From positions 372,001-436,000 of the forward strand of contig JAIWND010000005.1 in the NCBI GenBank assembly GCA_025330725.1: DNA of 64,000 bases, given 5' to 3'. Origin of the DNA: Chlamydoabsidia padenii (lineage: Eukaryota > Mucoromycota > Mucoromycetes > Mucorales > Cunninghamellaceae). This document shows, one piece after another, positions 36,701 through 47,630 of the stretch (its first letter is position 1; every line of letters begins with the position of its first letter). Under the pieces are notes generated by a model. It saw only the letters and a program-made list of their open reading frames with translations. It was not told the origin of the DNA and did not search any database. The position numbers and the translations under genes are program-made.

Positions 36701-37000
36701 TATAACCATTACATACATCACACCTACAGACCTTTAACCCAAAAATGGTAAAAATTTGAACCCAGAAAGTCAAAGGAGGGATTCGATTGGATAAAAGCAA
36801 CAAATACGGGGTTTAAATTTTTTCAATGACTTAAAACGGCGATTGAAAGTAAAGAGAAGAAGTTTCATTGGAGTATATTAAAAGCCAGTTCTGTAAGGCA
36901 GACAAGCTCTTTTTTTAAATGTCAGATTACAACAGCTCTACCTTAATTGCCTGCCAAATGGGTTACGGTTTTCTTTGGCTTCAGTGAAAGCGTAACCATG

Positions 37001-37045
<45 letters not shown>

Positions 37046-37251
37046 TCAAGATAAGGCAAATATGGACATTTTTATTGAAGATAATGGAAAGTAAAAAATT
37101 GAGTTAAATGAATCTTGTTGTGATTATGACTATATAATTATATGAGTGATATCATTGTGATAAGTTTCGATGGCGAATATACTATAACAATATATCTATA
37201 AAAGTGAGAGAGAGAGAGAGAGAGTTACTTAAGTGATTAGTTTGTAAATCC
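33778..37251. other. Gene desert of about 3.5 kb containing the tandem array
   Basis: No gene was recognised. Besides the array (34020-35110), it holds orphan elements ATTCAAATCCCGCC (36253-36266) and ACGGGGTTTAAAT (36806-36818), an A tract at 37005-37043 and an AG repeat at 37207-37224. Several short ORFs (35484-35702, 36128-36364, 36444-36803) lack motifs. Confidence 0.45.
34020..35110. repeat. Degenerate tandem array, about five units of 225-242 bp
   Basis: A shared core (TAATGATTAAAGTGG) recurs at 34091, 34316, 34554 and 35021, with a diverged copy (TTCATGACGAAAGTG) at 34796. Spacings are 225, 238, 242 and 225. Other shared parts are TTTACATAATGACCATTGT, GAATCTTGAGAGAG and an element-like CAAAACCCGC or CAGATCCCGCC. 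The element-like sites are near 34249, 34489, 34731 and 34956. The units are clearly homologous but many substitutions separate them, so the array is old. Confidence 0.85.
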
Positions 37252-40200
37252 TTATTGAAGGTTGCAGTTGTTTAAAAACCAGGAGACACCAAATTTGTTG
37301 TGATTGATAATATGCTGTTTCGAAGAGTTGACCATATGCATATCCAAGGTACATTCAGCTTTTAGTTCATCCAACTTGTACACTACAGAGGAAGGAGATG
37401 CAACAAGATAGCCAAGATCATCTTTTCCATGACAGAGGTAGCGAACCACAGATAAACTGTCAAGTTTCTTCACCTTCCCAATAAAGAATATCCGGTTGGT
37501 ACCATTTTCAGTTGAGAAGACAGCAAAAGTGCCGTGATTGATGTTGATAGGAGAGCTATTGTTGTCGGTCAATTCGCGGGAACCATCGAGAAACATTTCA
37601 TAAAACTGCTTGTTGTCGTTGATAAATTGCCTGATGCCGCTTCCGTATGTCACCGTCGAGTTTGTACTGTCCTTCCAAGATCCACCTTCAATGATATGGC
37701 GCAACATTAGTCGTTTCCCGAAGATTTTCGCAAGGTCACGGGAGGTTGATTGACGATTAGTGTGTGCAATAGCTTCCCTTACGAATTTGTTGTACTGTTC
37801 CCCTTTTTCTGTTTCATAGTGGAGGGCGCATCCAAATCGGATGATGTCGTCAGTGAGGTGTTGAAGGAGATGTGTCTTTGGTTTTGTTGACAGTGATCCA
37901 TATTGGGGGTGTTTACAGTCGTATTCGTATAATTCCTTCGTCAAATCAGCCACGGCCTTCTTCACATAGGCCACGTATTCGTCCAGGTTGGCAGGTATTT
38001 CCTTTATAAAAACAAGAGAAGATAAAACCCCTAATGCATTAAATAGCTTACCTATTTCTTGAATATCACTGTAAGAGGGACCAGTGAATTCATAAGTGAT
38101 CACCAAAGGAAGGCATTGCGTTAGTATCTTGAAATCGCGACCGAGGAAAGAGCCACAGTGAGTAAGTTTAGCACGGAATGTTCTTGTAAACCCGGTAGAT
38201 CCTTGGTAATGTTGTAGACTTGATTCCATTTTTTGAAGCACCTTTTTCTTGTTGCCAATGACATCCCTGACCAAATGTTCCACCAAGTATTTTGCAATAC
38301 CTAAAGAGATTGTGTGTAGGACTTCCACAGGGGTGTCTTTAGAAGGGTCGAAAGAATCCAGATCCAGTAGTCGTCCAGAGCCGGTATCCTTGAATTTGAG
38401 ATCCTTGTAAGAGGTTTCATTTTCAGTCACACCAGACAGGATAGCATTAGGATCTATAGTTGCCGCAAGGTAGTGTTGTTTTATTCTTGGAGTGCACTGC
38501 CCAACGAAGAGATCTTGCAATTGAATGTTACCACGGGTTGTCTTGAGCTGAAGATTTTCGTCGTTGTTGTTGATCGTGTTGCAGCCGTTGATATCCTTCT
38601 TGGTCTTGTGGTTTCTCTGATAGCATTTTCGGCACGGGAATAGAGACGTCAGGCCAAAAATACCACATAGCTGTGAATGTCGAGGATTGTCAGCAGTGAT
38701 ACAAACAATAGGAGCCACCACCAATACGTCTTCATTGTATAAAGCCGAATGCATGACCACCCCCTTTTCTAGTTCAGAAAGATCTTGAGTAAGAGTAGGA
38801 ATCATGTGCATGGATGTCAGACCAGTATTACAACGTACCCCCGCAACAAAGTTGATGTTGGCCCGTTTGTTACGTTCTTCGATAGGTAAAGCACCACATA
38901 CCATTGACCAGGTATCATAAAGATTGAATTGTTTCGATATGTTACCGGAAGTGTCGTCAGTAAAAAAAATAAGAGGGACAATCTGGACCTTGTATAGTTT
39001 ACCGTTGCTGTTGGGGATCGTTTTTTTCATCGGATGTTGTCCATTGATGAGTTCTTGGTGTCGTTCAGAGAGTTGAATGAATCCGGATCCATCTGGTGTT
39101 TGAGAGACGCACTGGAGTTGCTTCAAGGGTTGCTTGGATAAGATAGCACGGATGTTTGAGATTTGAGTAGAGAAGACACGAGATTGCACAATACAAAAAG
39201 AAGGACATGATTCATTGGATGAGACTACCTGGACTTCATACCCTTGAGCCATCACAGTGCCATAGAGCAGATAATATCTATCTAATAACAAGCAAATAGT
39301 TTTTCCTGTATCATGCACTTCAACCAAATCCCCCACCCAATAATCCATCCCATTGATTGTCATTACCGGTTGTTGGAAGAGATGATGTTGTCGCCATTTC
39401 GAGCCTTGTTGAAGAGAAGTAGCACCATTAGGAGTGTCATCGGGAAGAGCTGATATGTATGGCGATTTTCTGGGGTTGTCGACCAAAAGGCGTAATATAG
39501 ATGAAGGAAGGTTGATGTGATATGTTTCCTTTATTGTTGTTGTTGTGATAGCTGCATCATTAGAGGTGTCGGTGGCGCGAGTGGTTGCTGGTTTTTGCAA
39601 CTTGGTGATTTCCACTTCGACAGAGGAGGTCTTGAATGTCGGGACGTTGTTTTTCTTCCTGATGTTGAAGTTCAAGAGGGCATCCAGCTTTGGCAATTCG
39701 AATGGCGCAGTTCCAGCTTCACCTTTTAACTTGACCATCAATTCCACCAGATACAATACCTTTTTTAAAGTTCTCTGAGACACCGGTTCGTCGTCACCAT
39801 GAATAAAGGCATGAAGGATCATCGTCTGTAAGTTTTTGAAAGGATATGTCGAGCCATCATAATCCGCCTGGAAGGTCGCAAAGTCAGCGTTAGCAGCTTC
39901 ACCTGGATCACCAACGGTTCCTTCAACGGATTCGTCATCAGATTCGTCAAAGCACCTGAATCGGGTAGTAAATGGCCCCAAAATATCTTCTTCGTCGTCG
40001 TCATCGGTATCGTTGTCAATGTCGGCGCCACTGTTATGACCTTCATCCCTTTCACTATTGCTTGAGGTTCCACCCTCCATGTTGTTTCCTGAAGATTCCA
40101 TAGCCTGAGTGTAATCCATAGAAGCAGATTCTTCCACCTTTTTCAAATGGCCTTTCGACTTGAGGTGACCGTTGTAAGCTTTCTTGTTATAGGACTTGTT

Positions 40201-40380
40201 GCAAAGTTTACAAAATTTCTCGGTTTTGATTTGTAAGAGATTTGTAACGTGTGTATTGGTCTTTTTTATCTTGTTACTTTCTCGAGTAATTAAAGAAGAC
40301 CTTTTGCAATTGTTGCTATTGTTGTTGCTGTTGCTGGTCACGATGTTAGGATTAACCATGTTAAAGAGCAATAAGTACAA
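37252..40380 (-). CDS. Tnp2/CACTA-like transposase-related protein, intact 1042-codon ORF
   Basis: A single uninterrupted ORF; an alternative start MVNPN lies 7 codons downstream. A C2H2 finger lies at about residues 57-78 (KFCKLCNKSYNKKAYNGH), then an acidic linker (DNDTDDDDEED). The rest resembles the large Tnp2-like proteins abundant in fungi. VCITADNPRHSQLCGIFG leads into a Cys pair FPCRKC. Then come TPVEVLHTISLGIAKYLVEH, and KTHLLQHLTDDIIRFGCALH with SRDLAKIFGKRL. Ordered by memory, these blocks match the ADNP, EILH-LG-KY and LHLL-HL-DDI-RFG blocks of that family. No terminal inverted repeats or target-site duplications were found. The intact frame and an upstream element copy suggest recent insertion or domestication. 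Catalytic residues cannot be assigned here. Confidence 0.75.
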   Translation of the reverse strand: MYLLLFNMVNPNIVTSNSNNNSNNCKRSSLITRESNKIKKTNTHVTNLLQIKTEKFCKLCNKSYNKKAYNGHLKSKGHLKKVEESASMDYTQAMESSGNNMEGGTSSNSERDEGHNSGADIDNDTDDDDEEDILGPFTTRFRCFDESDDESVEGTVGDPGEAANADFATFQADYDGSTYPFKNLQTMILHAFIHGDDEPVSQRTLKKVLYLVELMVKLKGEAGTAPFELPKLDALLNFNIRKKNNVPTFKTSSVEVEITKLQKPATTRATDTSNDAAITTTTIKETYHINLPSSILRLLVDNPRKSPYISALPDDTPNGATSLQQGSKWRQHHLFQQPVMTINGMDYWVGDLVEVHDTGKTICLLLDRYYLLYGTVMAQGYEVQVVSSNESCPSFCIVQSRVFSTQISNIRAILSKQPLKQLQCVSQTPDGSGFIQLSERHQELINGQHPMKKTIPNSNGKLYKVQIVPLIFFTDDTSGNISKQFNLYDTWSMVCGALPIEERNKRANINFVAGVRCNTGLTSMHMIPTLTQDLSELEKGVVMHSALYNEDVLVVAPIVCITADNPRHSQLCGIFGLTSLFPCRKCYQRNHKTKKDINGCNTINNNDENLQLKTTRGNIQLQDLFVGQCTPRIKQHYLAATIDPNAILSGVTENETSYKDLKFKDTGSGRLLDLDSFDPSKDTPVEVLHTISLGIAKYLVEHLVRDVIGNKKKVLQKMESSLQHYQGSTGFTRTFRAKLTHCGSFLGRDFKILTQCLPLVITYEFTGPSYSDIQEIGKLFNALGVLSSLVFIKEIPANLDEYVAYVKKAVADLTKELYEYDCKHPQYGSLSTKPKTHLLQHLTDDIIRFGCALHYETEKGEQYNKFVREAIAHTNRQSTSRDLAKIFGKRLMLRHIIEGGSWKDSTNSTVTYGSGIRQFINDNKQFYEMFLDGSRELTDNNSSPININHGTFAVFSTENGTNRIFFIGKVKKLDSLSVVRYLCHGKDDLGYLVASPSSVVYKLDELKAECTLDMHMVNSSKQHIINHNKFGVSWFLNNCNLQ

Positions 40381-41798
40381 AAAAATAAAAAGGGACAGTA
40401 TTTGTTCTTATTCAGCGCCCGATCGGGGTTTTAACAAATAACTTAAAAAATTTGTCAACTCTTATTTGTTGGGCCTCTTCTTCTTTCTTAAACTTTTTTT
40501 CTTTTTCATCTGACATTAACACTTCGCACATTCCAAAGTGAGGTTACTTGTAACCTGAAGAGTTTATTGAAGATAGGGGAAGAAAAGGTTGTACAATATC
40601 TGTAGTAGTAGGCTTTAGTTTACCTATTGACAATGCTATGCGCATTGTCATTCCTCACTATCTACTACTTTTTGTAATGAATATCTCTTGGCGATGGATG
40701 GTAGCCCTTTGGTAATGAATGGATGGAAACCCCAGGTAATGGATGAATGGATGCTTCTGAAGATGGATGAGCCGGTGCTCTTCACAGACTTTCCGGCGAT
40801 GGATGATGGTCGCTCCGTTGACTATGGTCGTTTCGGTGGCTGGCCCTTACCTTTGTAGCATAGATCGTAATATAGACTGTAGAAATAACTTGGTGCATAT
40901 ATATATATATATTTGTAATAAAAGACCATTTATTCTCCCAAATTTTAATAGCAAATGACACGTAATACGTGATTGAAAAGCAGTGATCATGAGCAATGGA
41001 CAGTGGTCAGTGGATGATGATTACAGTGATTCTATTGGCTATCACGAAAGGTACTAATCCCAAAGTGGATAAAAATTGGCCAAAATTTTATTTTGCCTTG
41101 CCCTTGCCGTAAATAGCAATTTTAGAATCGGAATTATAAAAAAAATCTTTGGGTGTGATATAGATCCCAAGTATAACCACCGCTATGGATCATTAGACCA
41201 ATAAAAATTCAAATGGCGATCAAATTATACCGAGGCTAAAAAAAGTAAAGACAAACTATAATTTGAAAGTGCGGAAATAGGGTAACATATACCTACTATA
41301 ATGACTTCCTATTAACCAGGACAGACACTGTCATCATCATTAATACCATGTACATTCAGTAATGCTTATATCAATATACACGTGTCAGATTTAGTCCATA
41401 CATAGAAGTGGGTTAAAGATAGAGTTTTATTATATAGAGTAATGGCGATCATCATGCCAAAAAAAGATGACTAAAAGGGAGATGTATGCAACATATCAAA
41501 TGAGGTGTAGTAATGGGGTGGGGGTGAATATAATACATGTTCCAATCAATCAATCAATCAACAAGAGAGTAAAAACGATTATTGTACATATCAAAAGAAA
41601 AAGAGGGGGGATAAACTATAAAGTAAGACTATTTTTCTTTCTAGAGGGTGGAAGAGAGTAGGTTGAATGATGATGGAGGGATAACAGGATAAGAGGGAAG
41701 ATAATAAGATAGGGGTAACCAATATATATCAATAAAATACACAAAGAAGAGAATGGATAGACAATCAGCAATGTTCGAGTAACGAGTGATGCACCGTT
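40381..41798. other. Intergenic region upstream of the transposase-like ORF
   Basis: It contains TCGGGGTTTTAAC (40423-40435), an imperfect ATGGATG-rich stretch at 40690-40810, a short palindrome CAATGCTATGCGCATTG near 40632, and a TA tract near 40896. No coding gene was recognised. Confidence 0.45.
40423..40435 (+). promoter_or_regulatory. Element copy upstream of the transposase-like ORF
   Basis: TCGGGGTTTTAAC, 43-55 nt upstream of the first ATG (40380) and 64-76 nt upstream of the alternative start. Confidence 0.4.
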
Positions 41799-43244
41799 TT
41801 AGTTGTTTTCGAGGTATTCAACTTGCTTTTTGTCTTGTTTTACATCATCACTGTCACTACTTGATGGGTGGCTTGATCCGGCACCAGATTCAGCAAGATG
41901 ATCATCACCAGGGGTCTTTTCGTCAGAGTCGTCCAAGTTCTTGCCAGTGGTTTCGGGCATGAAGAAGAGAATAAAGAGGAAGCCGACAAAGTTGATGGCC
42001 ACAAACACACAGAAAGCATTGTCACCCAAGTTAGCCGAGATATAGGGCCAAAGAATATTAATAAGAAAGTTCATCAACCAGTTACTGGCGCTACCGAGAG
42101 CAGAGGCTGAGGCCAAGGCATGCATAGGCACCAATTCGGGAGCAATAAACCAAGGAATGACACCACAACCAAGAGAGTAAAAGGCAATATAGATGATGGC
42201 AGCAGCAATAATAAGACCACCAATGTCAGGGTTATGAGCACCCACCACCATAAGGACACATCCGAGAGTACAACCCAAGAGTGATGCCATCATCAAGTTT
42301 TTGCGGCCCAGACGATGGACAAAGGCGACGGATACAAACGTAGCAGCAGTGTTGACAGCACCATCGGCTAAGGAGAGAGAAGTGGCAGTCTTGGTATCGC
42401 CATTGAAGATCTTGGTGAAGAAACCGACCGAGTAGACAGACATGGGACCGATACCACCAGCTTGATTGTATGCTTGAATGACCATGATGACAATGGTACG
42501 CCAAGTAACGTGTCGGTTTTTCAAGGTAATGATGTCCCAGATGGTGGTAGTAGGGGTGTCGCTTTCTACTTCACGTTGTCGAGCAGCAAGGAGACTGGCG
42601 AATTCTTCTTCAACATCGGCACCGGCACGTAGTTTTTGGAGAGCAGCGGCCGCACGATCGTATTCCTTGTTGGCACAAAGACGACGAGGACATTCCACAG
42701 TAAAGAAGAAGAGGAAGACCATTTGTAGAGCAGCAAGGATGGCAGAGATACCCCACAAGAATCTCCATAAAGGATCGTAGCTCATGTAGAGACCACACAC
42801 TTGAGTAAACAGCACACCTGCATTCAAAAAGAGTTCAAACAGACTGCCCAATGCACCACGAGCCTTGTTGGTGGAGATTTCGGATACATAGATTGAGACA
42901 GAGGAACCACACATACCAGCAGCAATACCCACAATAGCACGACCAATGGAATACTATAGAAGAAAAAAAAAAAAAGGAAGAACGGGTTAGTTAACATCTT
43001 TCGTAGGGGGAATTTAATTTGATTTCTTACCATAGGTACGTTGATGGATACAGCAGAGATGATGTTACCAATGATAAAGAGGACACAAGTGACCATGATG
43101 TTGTGACGACGGCCCAGTAAAACGTTACTGTACATAGAGATAAAGGATCCAACAACACCACCGATTGGATAAGCAGCGATCGTATAACCCCTATTGAATC
43201 AAGATTATAAAAATATACTGGTATAAGTAAATCGGTTTTTCAAA

Positions 43245-43283
<39 letters not shown>

Positions 43284-43629
43284 AGATTGTATGATGAAAT
43301 AATGTAAAGTACTTACCAAGAGAAGTCAGACATTGGTAAACAGTTTGGTAGACTTGAATGAGAATCGCCACCAGTACATTGAGAGATAGCACTTTGGGGC
43401 ATATTTGGTACACCTAAAAACAAATGTTCATTGTAAAAAAAGAAGAGGCAAGGTCAAAAAGGATGAATACATGATTTCATTTCACCGCGTCAAGTCGTTT
43501 TTTTGTTTTCTTTTTCTTTTACATACCAATAGCCCATCCGACTTGGAATCCAGAGAAAGCAGCAATAGTGGCGCATACTGTCATATATAACGGGAATCCC
43601 ATATCCTGGGATTTCTTTTGTGTTGTCAT
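41799..43629 (-). CDS. Sugar transporter, major facilitator superfamily
   Basis: Twelve-helix facilitator or proton symporter for hexoses in the plasma membrane. Exons 43629-43527, 43413-43317, 43190-43031 and 42953-41799 give 504 residues. Sugar-porter motifs: YTIAAYPIGGVVGS, then the GRR loop (LLGRRHN); GRAIVGIAAGMCGSSVSIY in place of the usual R-G-x3-G-x7-P-x-Y pattern; ECPRRLCANKEYDRA in place of PESPRWL; RLGRKNLMM; and the terminal PETTGKNLDD. The AYNQAGGIGPMSVY segment fits the QQ-G-N helix 7 region, although the classic QQLSG is replaced. The C-terminal tail is acidic and Ser-rich. The substitutions make the substrate uncertain. A T tract of about 32 nt lies in the second intron. Confidence 0.92.
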
Positions 43630-44850
43630 TGTTGTAATTTGTGTTTATATAGAGTAACTTATTTGTTGGTTGATGCTACCAGAGCTAGTGTTAAAAACGT
43701 GACAGTAAAAGAAGAATGTATTGTAGGATAAGAAAAAGTGGGAAAGGCAATAAAAAAAAGTTGGCGTTTAAAAAAGTAAAGAGAAAGCGAAAGAGAGGAA
43801 AAAGAATTGCTTTTATATCAAAAATTAAGATAAAGTAAATTTTAACCCCCGCAATGTGATAGTATGAGCCTAAAATAGGAATAGATCATTATACCCCACA
43901 AATTCAAGGCTGATGATTCGTTATTGATGAAAGGACAAAAAGGAACGGCCCGTTCGGAAATCAAAGTTTAATGTCAGAAAGACAAAGTGAGATAATTGAC
44001 TGGCCAGAGGAGAAAAGTGTTGACGCACACCTATCACGGATCAACTTTATTCATTTTTGATTATCCGCTTCTTCTTCATGGGTCACTTTCTCCGATCATA
44101 AATTCTTTTTTGGTTCATGTTTCGTGTGAATTATACTATCATCATCATCATCGGGTAACTGGTTTTTTTGCTTTCTTTTATCCATTTTCAGACCCCGCCA
44201 CGTTTGACATTTATGCTACCCTGCCACTTGATTTAGGTGAGATTTAATAATACAGAGCGAAAAAGAAAGAGATAGAGATAAGCGGAACTTCGTATCTTGT
44301 TGCACAGATATGAATTTACCAAAAGCACCACTGGTTATGCATCGGTTTTCCACCTCTTATGGTGTTAACGGTGAAAGAAAAAGAACAAAATACCGGTACA
44401 ACGGTGATTTAAGTGGCTAACCTTAAATCCCCGGTGCCCATTATTCGTTAGTCATTAACATGGCAAAGTGCCACATGAGAATAACCACCACCTTATTCCC
44501 TAGACTAAAAAGTATCATCATCATACCCTCCCACTAGTGGTTTTCATTATATCACCAAATGAGTAGAATAAATATTTACTTGGTAGAATATATGAAAAAG
44601 ATCGACGTCCGAATTCTACCTTTACCCCTGAATCTCAAAATATACCCCCAATGACCAAAATCATCCAAAGCACGCATGGTGAATGAAGAGTATTAGTCTA
44701 TTGCACCCCTCCTTCCCATAACAATCATGCAATGCGAGTTAAAAAGCCAATTTCCCATCCTTATACCAACCATATATATATATAGTACTCATTTTGAGAT
44801 CGAGTACCCCCGTCCCTTTTTCTTTATTACATCAATCATTCAAGTATAAA
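43630..44850. other. Intergenic region of about 1.2 kb
   Basis: ATTTTAACCCCCGC (43839-43852), about 210 nt upstream of the sugar transporter, and TTTTCAGACCCCGCC (44185-44199) resemble the recurrent element. No gene was seen; the 83-codon ORF at 43996-44247 lacks motifs. Confidence 0.45.
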
Positions 44851-46386
44851 TTATGTACAACAGTTTATCAATATCAATATCATTAACACTACAACTAAAA
44901 CAGCTAATCTAATCATCATCCAATATGATACGCTTCTGCCTTGTGATCCATTTTTCCGCCGAAGTAGCCAAGCAGCATATGACCGGTCTCGATCCATCAC
45001 CACATCGTCATCATCCATGTCGACTTGCACCAAAAGATATTGATGATCACTGAGTTGGTAATCCGTGTTGCCCGCCTGCTGATGAATGACAGACATATTT
45101 CGTAAGAGAGTCCAATCCAGTTTTGCCTTGAAGAGACCAAAATAAGCAGGATTGTGTAAAGTACAGTGGTATAAAGGCCAAGGGTCATAAAAGCCAGGAT
45201 TACGAGTCTTGATCATCACCTCCTTATCAAAACCAGTTAACCAGGTACCCCAAGAGAAATCCTCCAGTGACGAAGAGTGATTGATCATCCATTTCAAGAA
45301 CCATAGAGGCTGCCATGAGGGTTGTTGCATTGTCAATAAGCGAGTATTAATAGGTCCATCCATGATGTGATGGCCGAGTACATTCCGATCGAACCAAGAG
45401 GCCTCTGATTCCCCTAATGATAGTAGACGGTAGCGATCTCGAGCGTATTTTGGTGATAGTCGTGCGATAGAGTGAGCCATGGTGTTCAGGTCGCCCAAGA
45501 TGGCTTGGTGTGGTATATCGTTATGTGCTTGTGCATCGTCAAGGATTTCCGAGAATGCTGATGTTCTTCCAATGATACCCGTAAACACCTATTAATATAA
45601 CCTGTATTAAATAATGCGTATTCCAGTATATGTTTGACTTGCCTCCAAATGCACACTGTAAACTAAAACAGGTGGCAGGGCAAACCGCTTGATGACACTT
45701 GATAAAGTATATCGTCTATTAAAGAAGGTTAAATACAATCAGTCTTGTGTCCAATCCTTATTACTTACTTTCCCTTTCGAGGTTCATTCAAAAGGTGTCC
45801 ATCTTGTTCCCAATTGTAAGGCTGGTGCTGATGAGTTAATACTCGAATATCCGTCATATCGTATTTGGTGAGAATAGCATTTCCATGTAAACCACCACCC
45901 TATTTTAAGAAAGCAAGGGGGGGGGGGTTTGTTAGTAGTACTTCCACTCACCCTTTTGTTGCTTACTGACAGCATCCCGTGGTTTTCGAATAGGGTCATC
46001 TAGTTCCCAGAATTCACAAACAAAGGCACCTTTCATTTGTAGTTTGCGACATAGTTCCTCCATATGATTCCTTGTTTGTGATCGTTGACAGCCAATATCC
46101 ACTTCTTGTAAAACACAGACATCTGGATCCAGGGCCTTGATCTTTTGTAAGATACCATCCGCTTCTATAATCACGTCCCCCCCCCCGCAAAAAAGAAGAA
46201 GAAAGGTAAGTTATATATAAGTATATTAAAGTTATATATCTTACCATAGTTGCGTTCCACATTCCATTGTAATAGTTTCAAATGAGTAGAAGATTGGGTC
46301 GATTTGACAAATGGGCGATAATCGTATTCAAGTATTTCACCTGGTTTGATATTGGGAGTGGTAGTATTAGAGAAGGGTATATCCAT
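44851..46386 (-). CDS. Endonuclease/exonuclease/phosphatase-family protein with C-terminal membrane anchor
   Basis: Mg-dependent phosphoesterase fold (DNase I-like). Five exons: 46386-46245, 46164-45971, 45899-45769, 45715-45643 and 45588-44851; 425 residues. Fold motifs in order: LKLLQWNVERNY, VCVLQEVD (metal-binding Glu), GGGLHGNAILTKYD, VYSVHLE, ILGDLNT (catalytic Asp/Asn), LDWTLLR and LSDHQYLLVQVD (catalytic Asp-His). One hydrophobic helix at the extreme C-terminus (LAVLVVVLMILILI) suggests a tail anchor. Intron 4 starts with GC (GCAAGT). Intron 2 must start at GTCAGT to keep GGGLHGN in frame, although a better GTAAGC lies 4 nt away. The substrate is unknown. Confidence 0.88.
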
Positions 46387-46430
46387 AAGTTGTATATGAT
46401 TTTGTTAAAAGATATATCAAGGGAAGGGTT

Positions 46431-46436
<6 letters not shown>

Positions 46437-46507
<71 letters not shown>
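46437..46507. repeat. AG dinucleotide microsatellite
   Basis: An almost perfect AG repeat of roughly 35 units just upstream of the 46386 start codon, between that gene and its element-like site at 46621. Confidence 0.95.
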
Positions 46508-46514
<7 letters not shown>

Positions 46515-46645
46515 GATGATGGGGTGGTGAAATGAAGGTAGGTCGCGGAGAAAGAAGGACGTAAAAAAGAAAGTTAGTTTTTCATCATGCTACAAGTGTT
46601 TCTCCCTCCCCCCCAAAAAAGGCGGAATTTGAAAATACCATAAAC

Positions 46646-46687
<42 letters not shown>

Positions 46688-47517
46688 GGCCCTGACATTC
46701 AAAAAGTGAGGTCCAGACAACCGTTTGATTGGGTTAATCCTAGTTCGCCATCTTACATCATAACAGACTTAAAAATGCGGAGCCCTTAAAAAGTTCATTC
46801 TGTCGGATTGCTTTCCGCTCCTGCCGAATAGAACTGATCTGGCCAGGTGTATCATGTATTAGTGGGAATGAAAGTATGAAATCACATCTATACGGTAACA
46901 TTTGTAATATCCCGAACAGGCTTGACTCTGAAAGATATAGTACACCAAGTTTTTGGGTCTAAGTACCACGGGGCATGGTCGTAGTACGATACTATGAAGG
47001 GTATATTCAAGGAATAATCATTGACAAACAAATGGTGAACGGTATATGGTGGATGGTATATAATTTTACCATCTACAATAACATTTTTGAAAGGAAAAGG
47101 ATCAAACGCCTTTGTCACTCTTACCTAAAAGAGTTTCATCGGCGTTTGAAATGTGGCTCTGCTGCATTTCTTTTTTCTTTTGTGATCGTCCCTTATAGTT
47201 TCCCGTATATATAATGGTGCTTTCAATCCTAATGATACTATACAAAGTAAATGGATTGTTCAAAAAAGAACATATGATAGGAACTCACTGAGAAGAAAAA
47301 GGAGCCCTTTCTTTTACAGGGTGCTCATCGTCTATTCAGAGCAAGTGATTCGTTCCATCATCAAGACATCATTGGAAAGGGTACATTACCCTAATATGCA
47401 AATCATAAGTATTAAAAGGACACTATTGTGTTTTGTTTTTGTTCATATTAGAGCCCACGAAAAGATTGACAAAGGAGTTCTTTTGTTTGGTGAACGCCTC
47501 AAAAAGAAGACCTTTAA

Positions 47518-47530
47518 GCGGCGTTTGAAA
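47518..47530 (+). promoter_or_regulatory. GCGGCGTTTGAAA element upstream of RGP1
   Basis: It lies 101-113 nt upstream of the ATG at 47631. It is a GGCG-TTTGAA variant in sense orientation; a second copy lies at 47140-47152. Confidence 0.5.
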
Positions 47531-47630
47531 TAAAAGTAATATCAAGTGGGATACGCTTGAATTTCTTTTCCTCTCTTCCCTTTTCTTTTTTCTTTTTTTT
47601 TTTTTTTTGTCCATCATAACCCATTAGACC

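Larger units (their letters stand above)
46387..47630. other. Divergent intergenic region with AG microsatellite and A tract
   Basis: A (AG)n tract of about 70 nt spans 46437-46507, an A tract spans 46648-46686, and GGCGGAATTTGAAAA lies at 46621-46635. CGGCGTTTGAAAT (47140-47152) and GCGGCGTTTGAAA (47518-47530) are variants of the element on the RGP1 side. Confidence 0.5.

Noticed and set aside
36444..36803. 119-codon minus ORF
   Set aside because: No motif, it includes a homopolymer-encoded Phe/Lys run, and nothing supports translation.
40690..40860. ATGGATG-rich stretch with an open minus-strand frame, possibly a decayed coding repeat
   Set aside because: The repeat is imperfect and short, and no start, splice sites or recognisable product were found.
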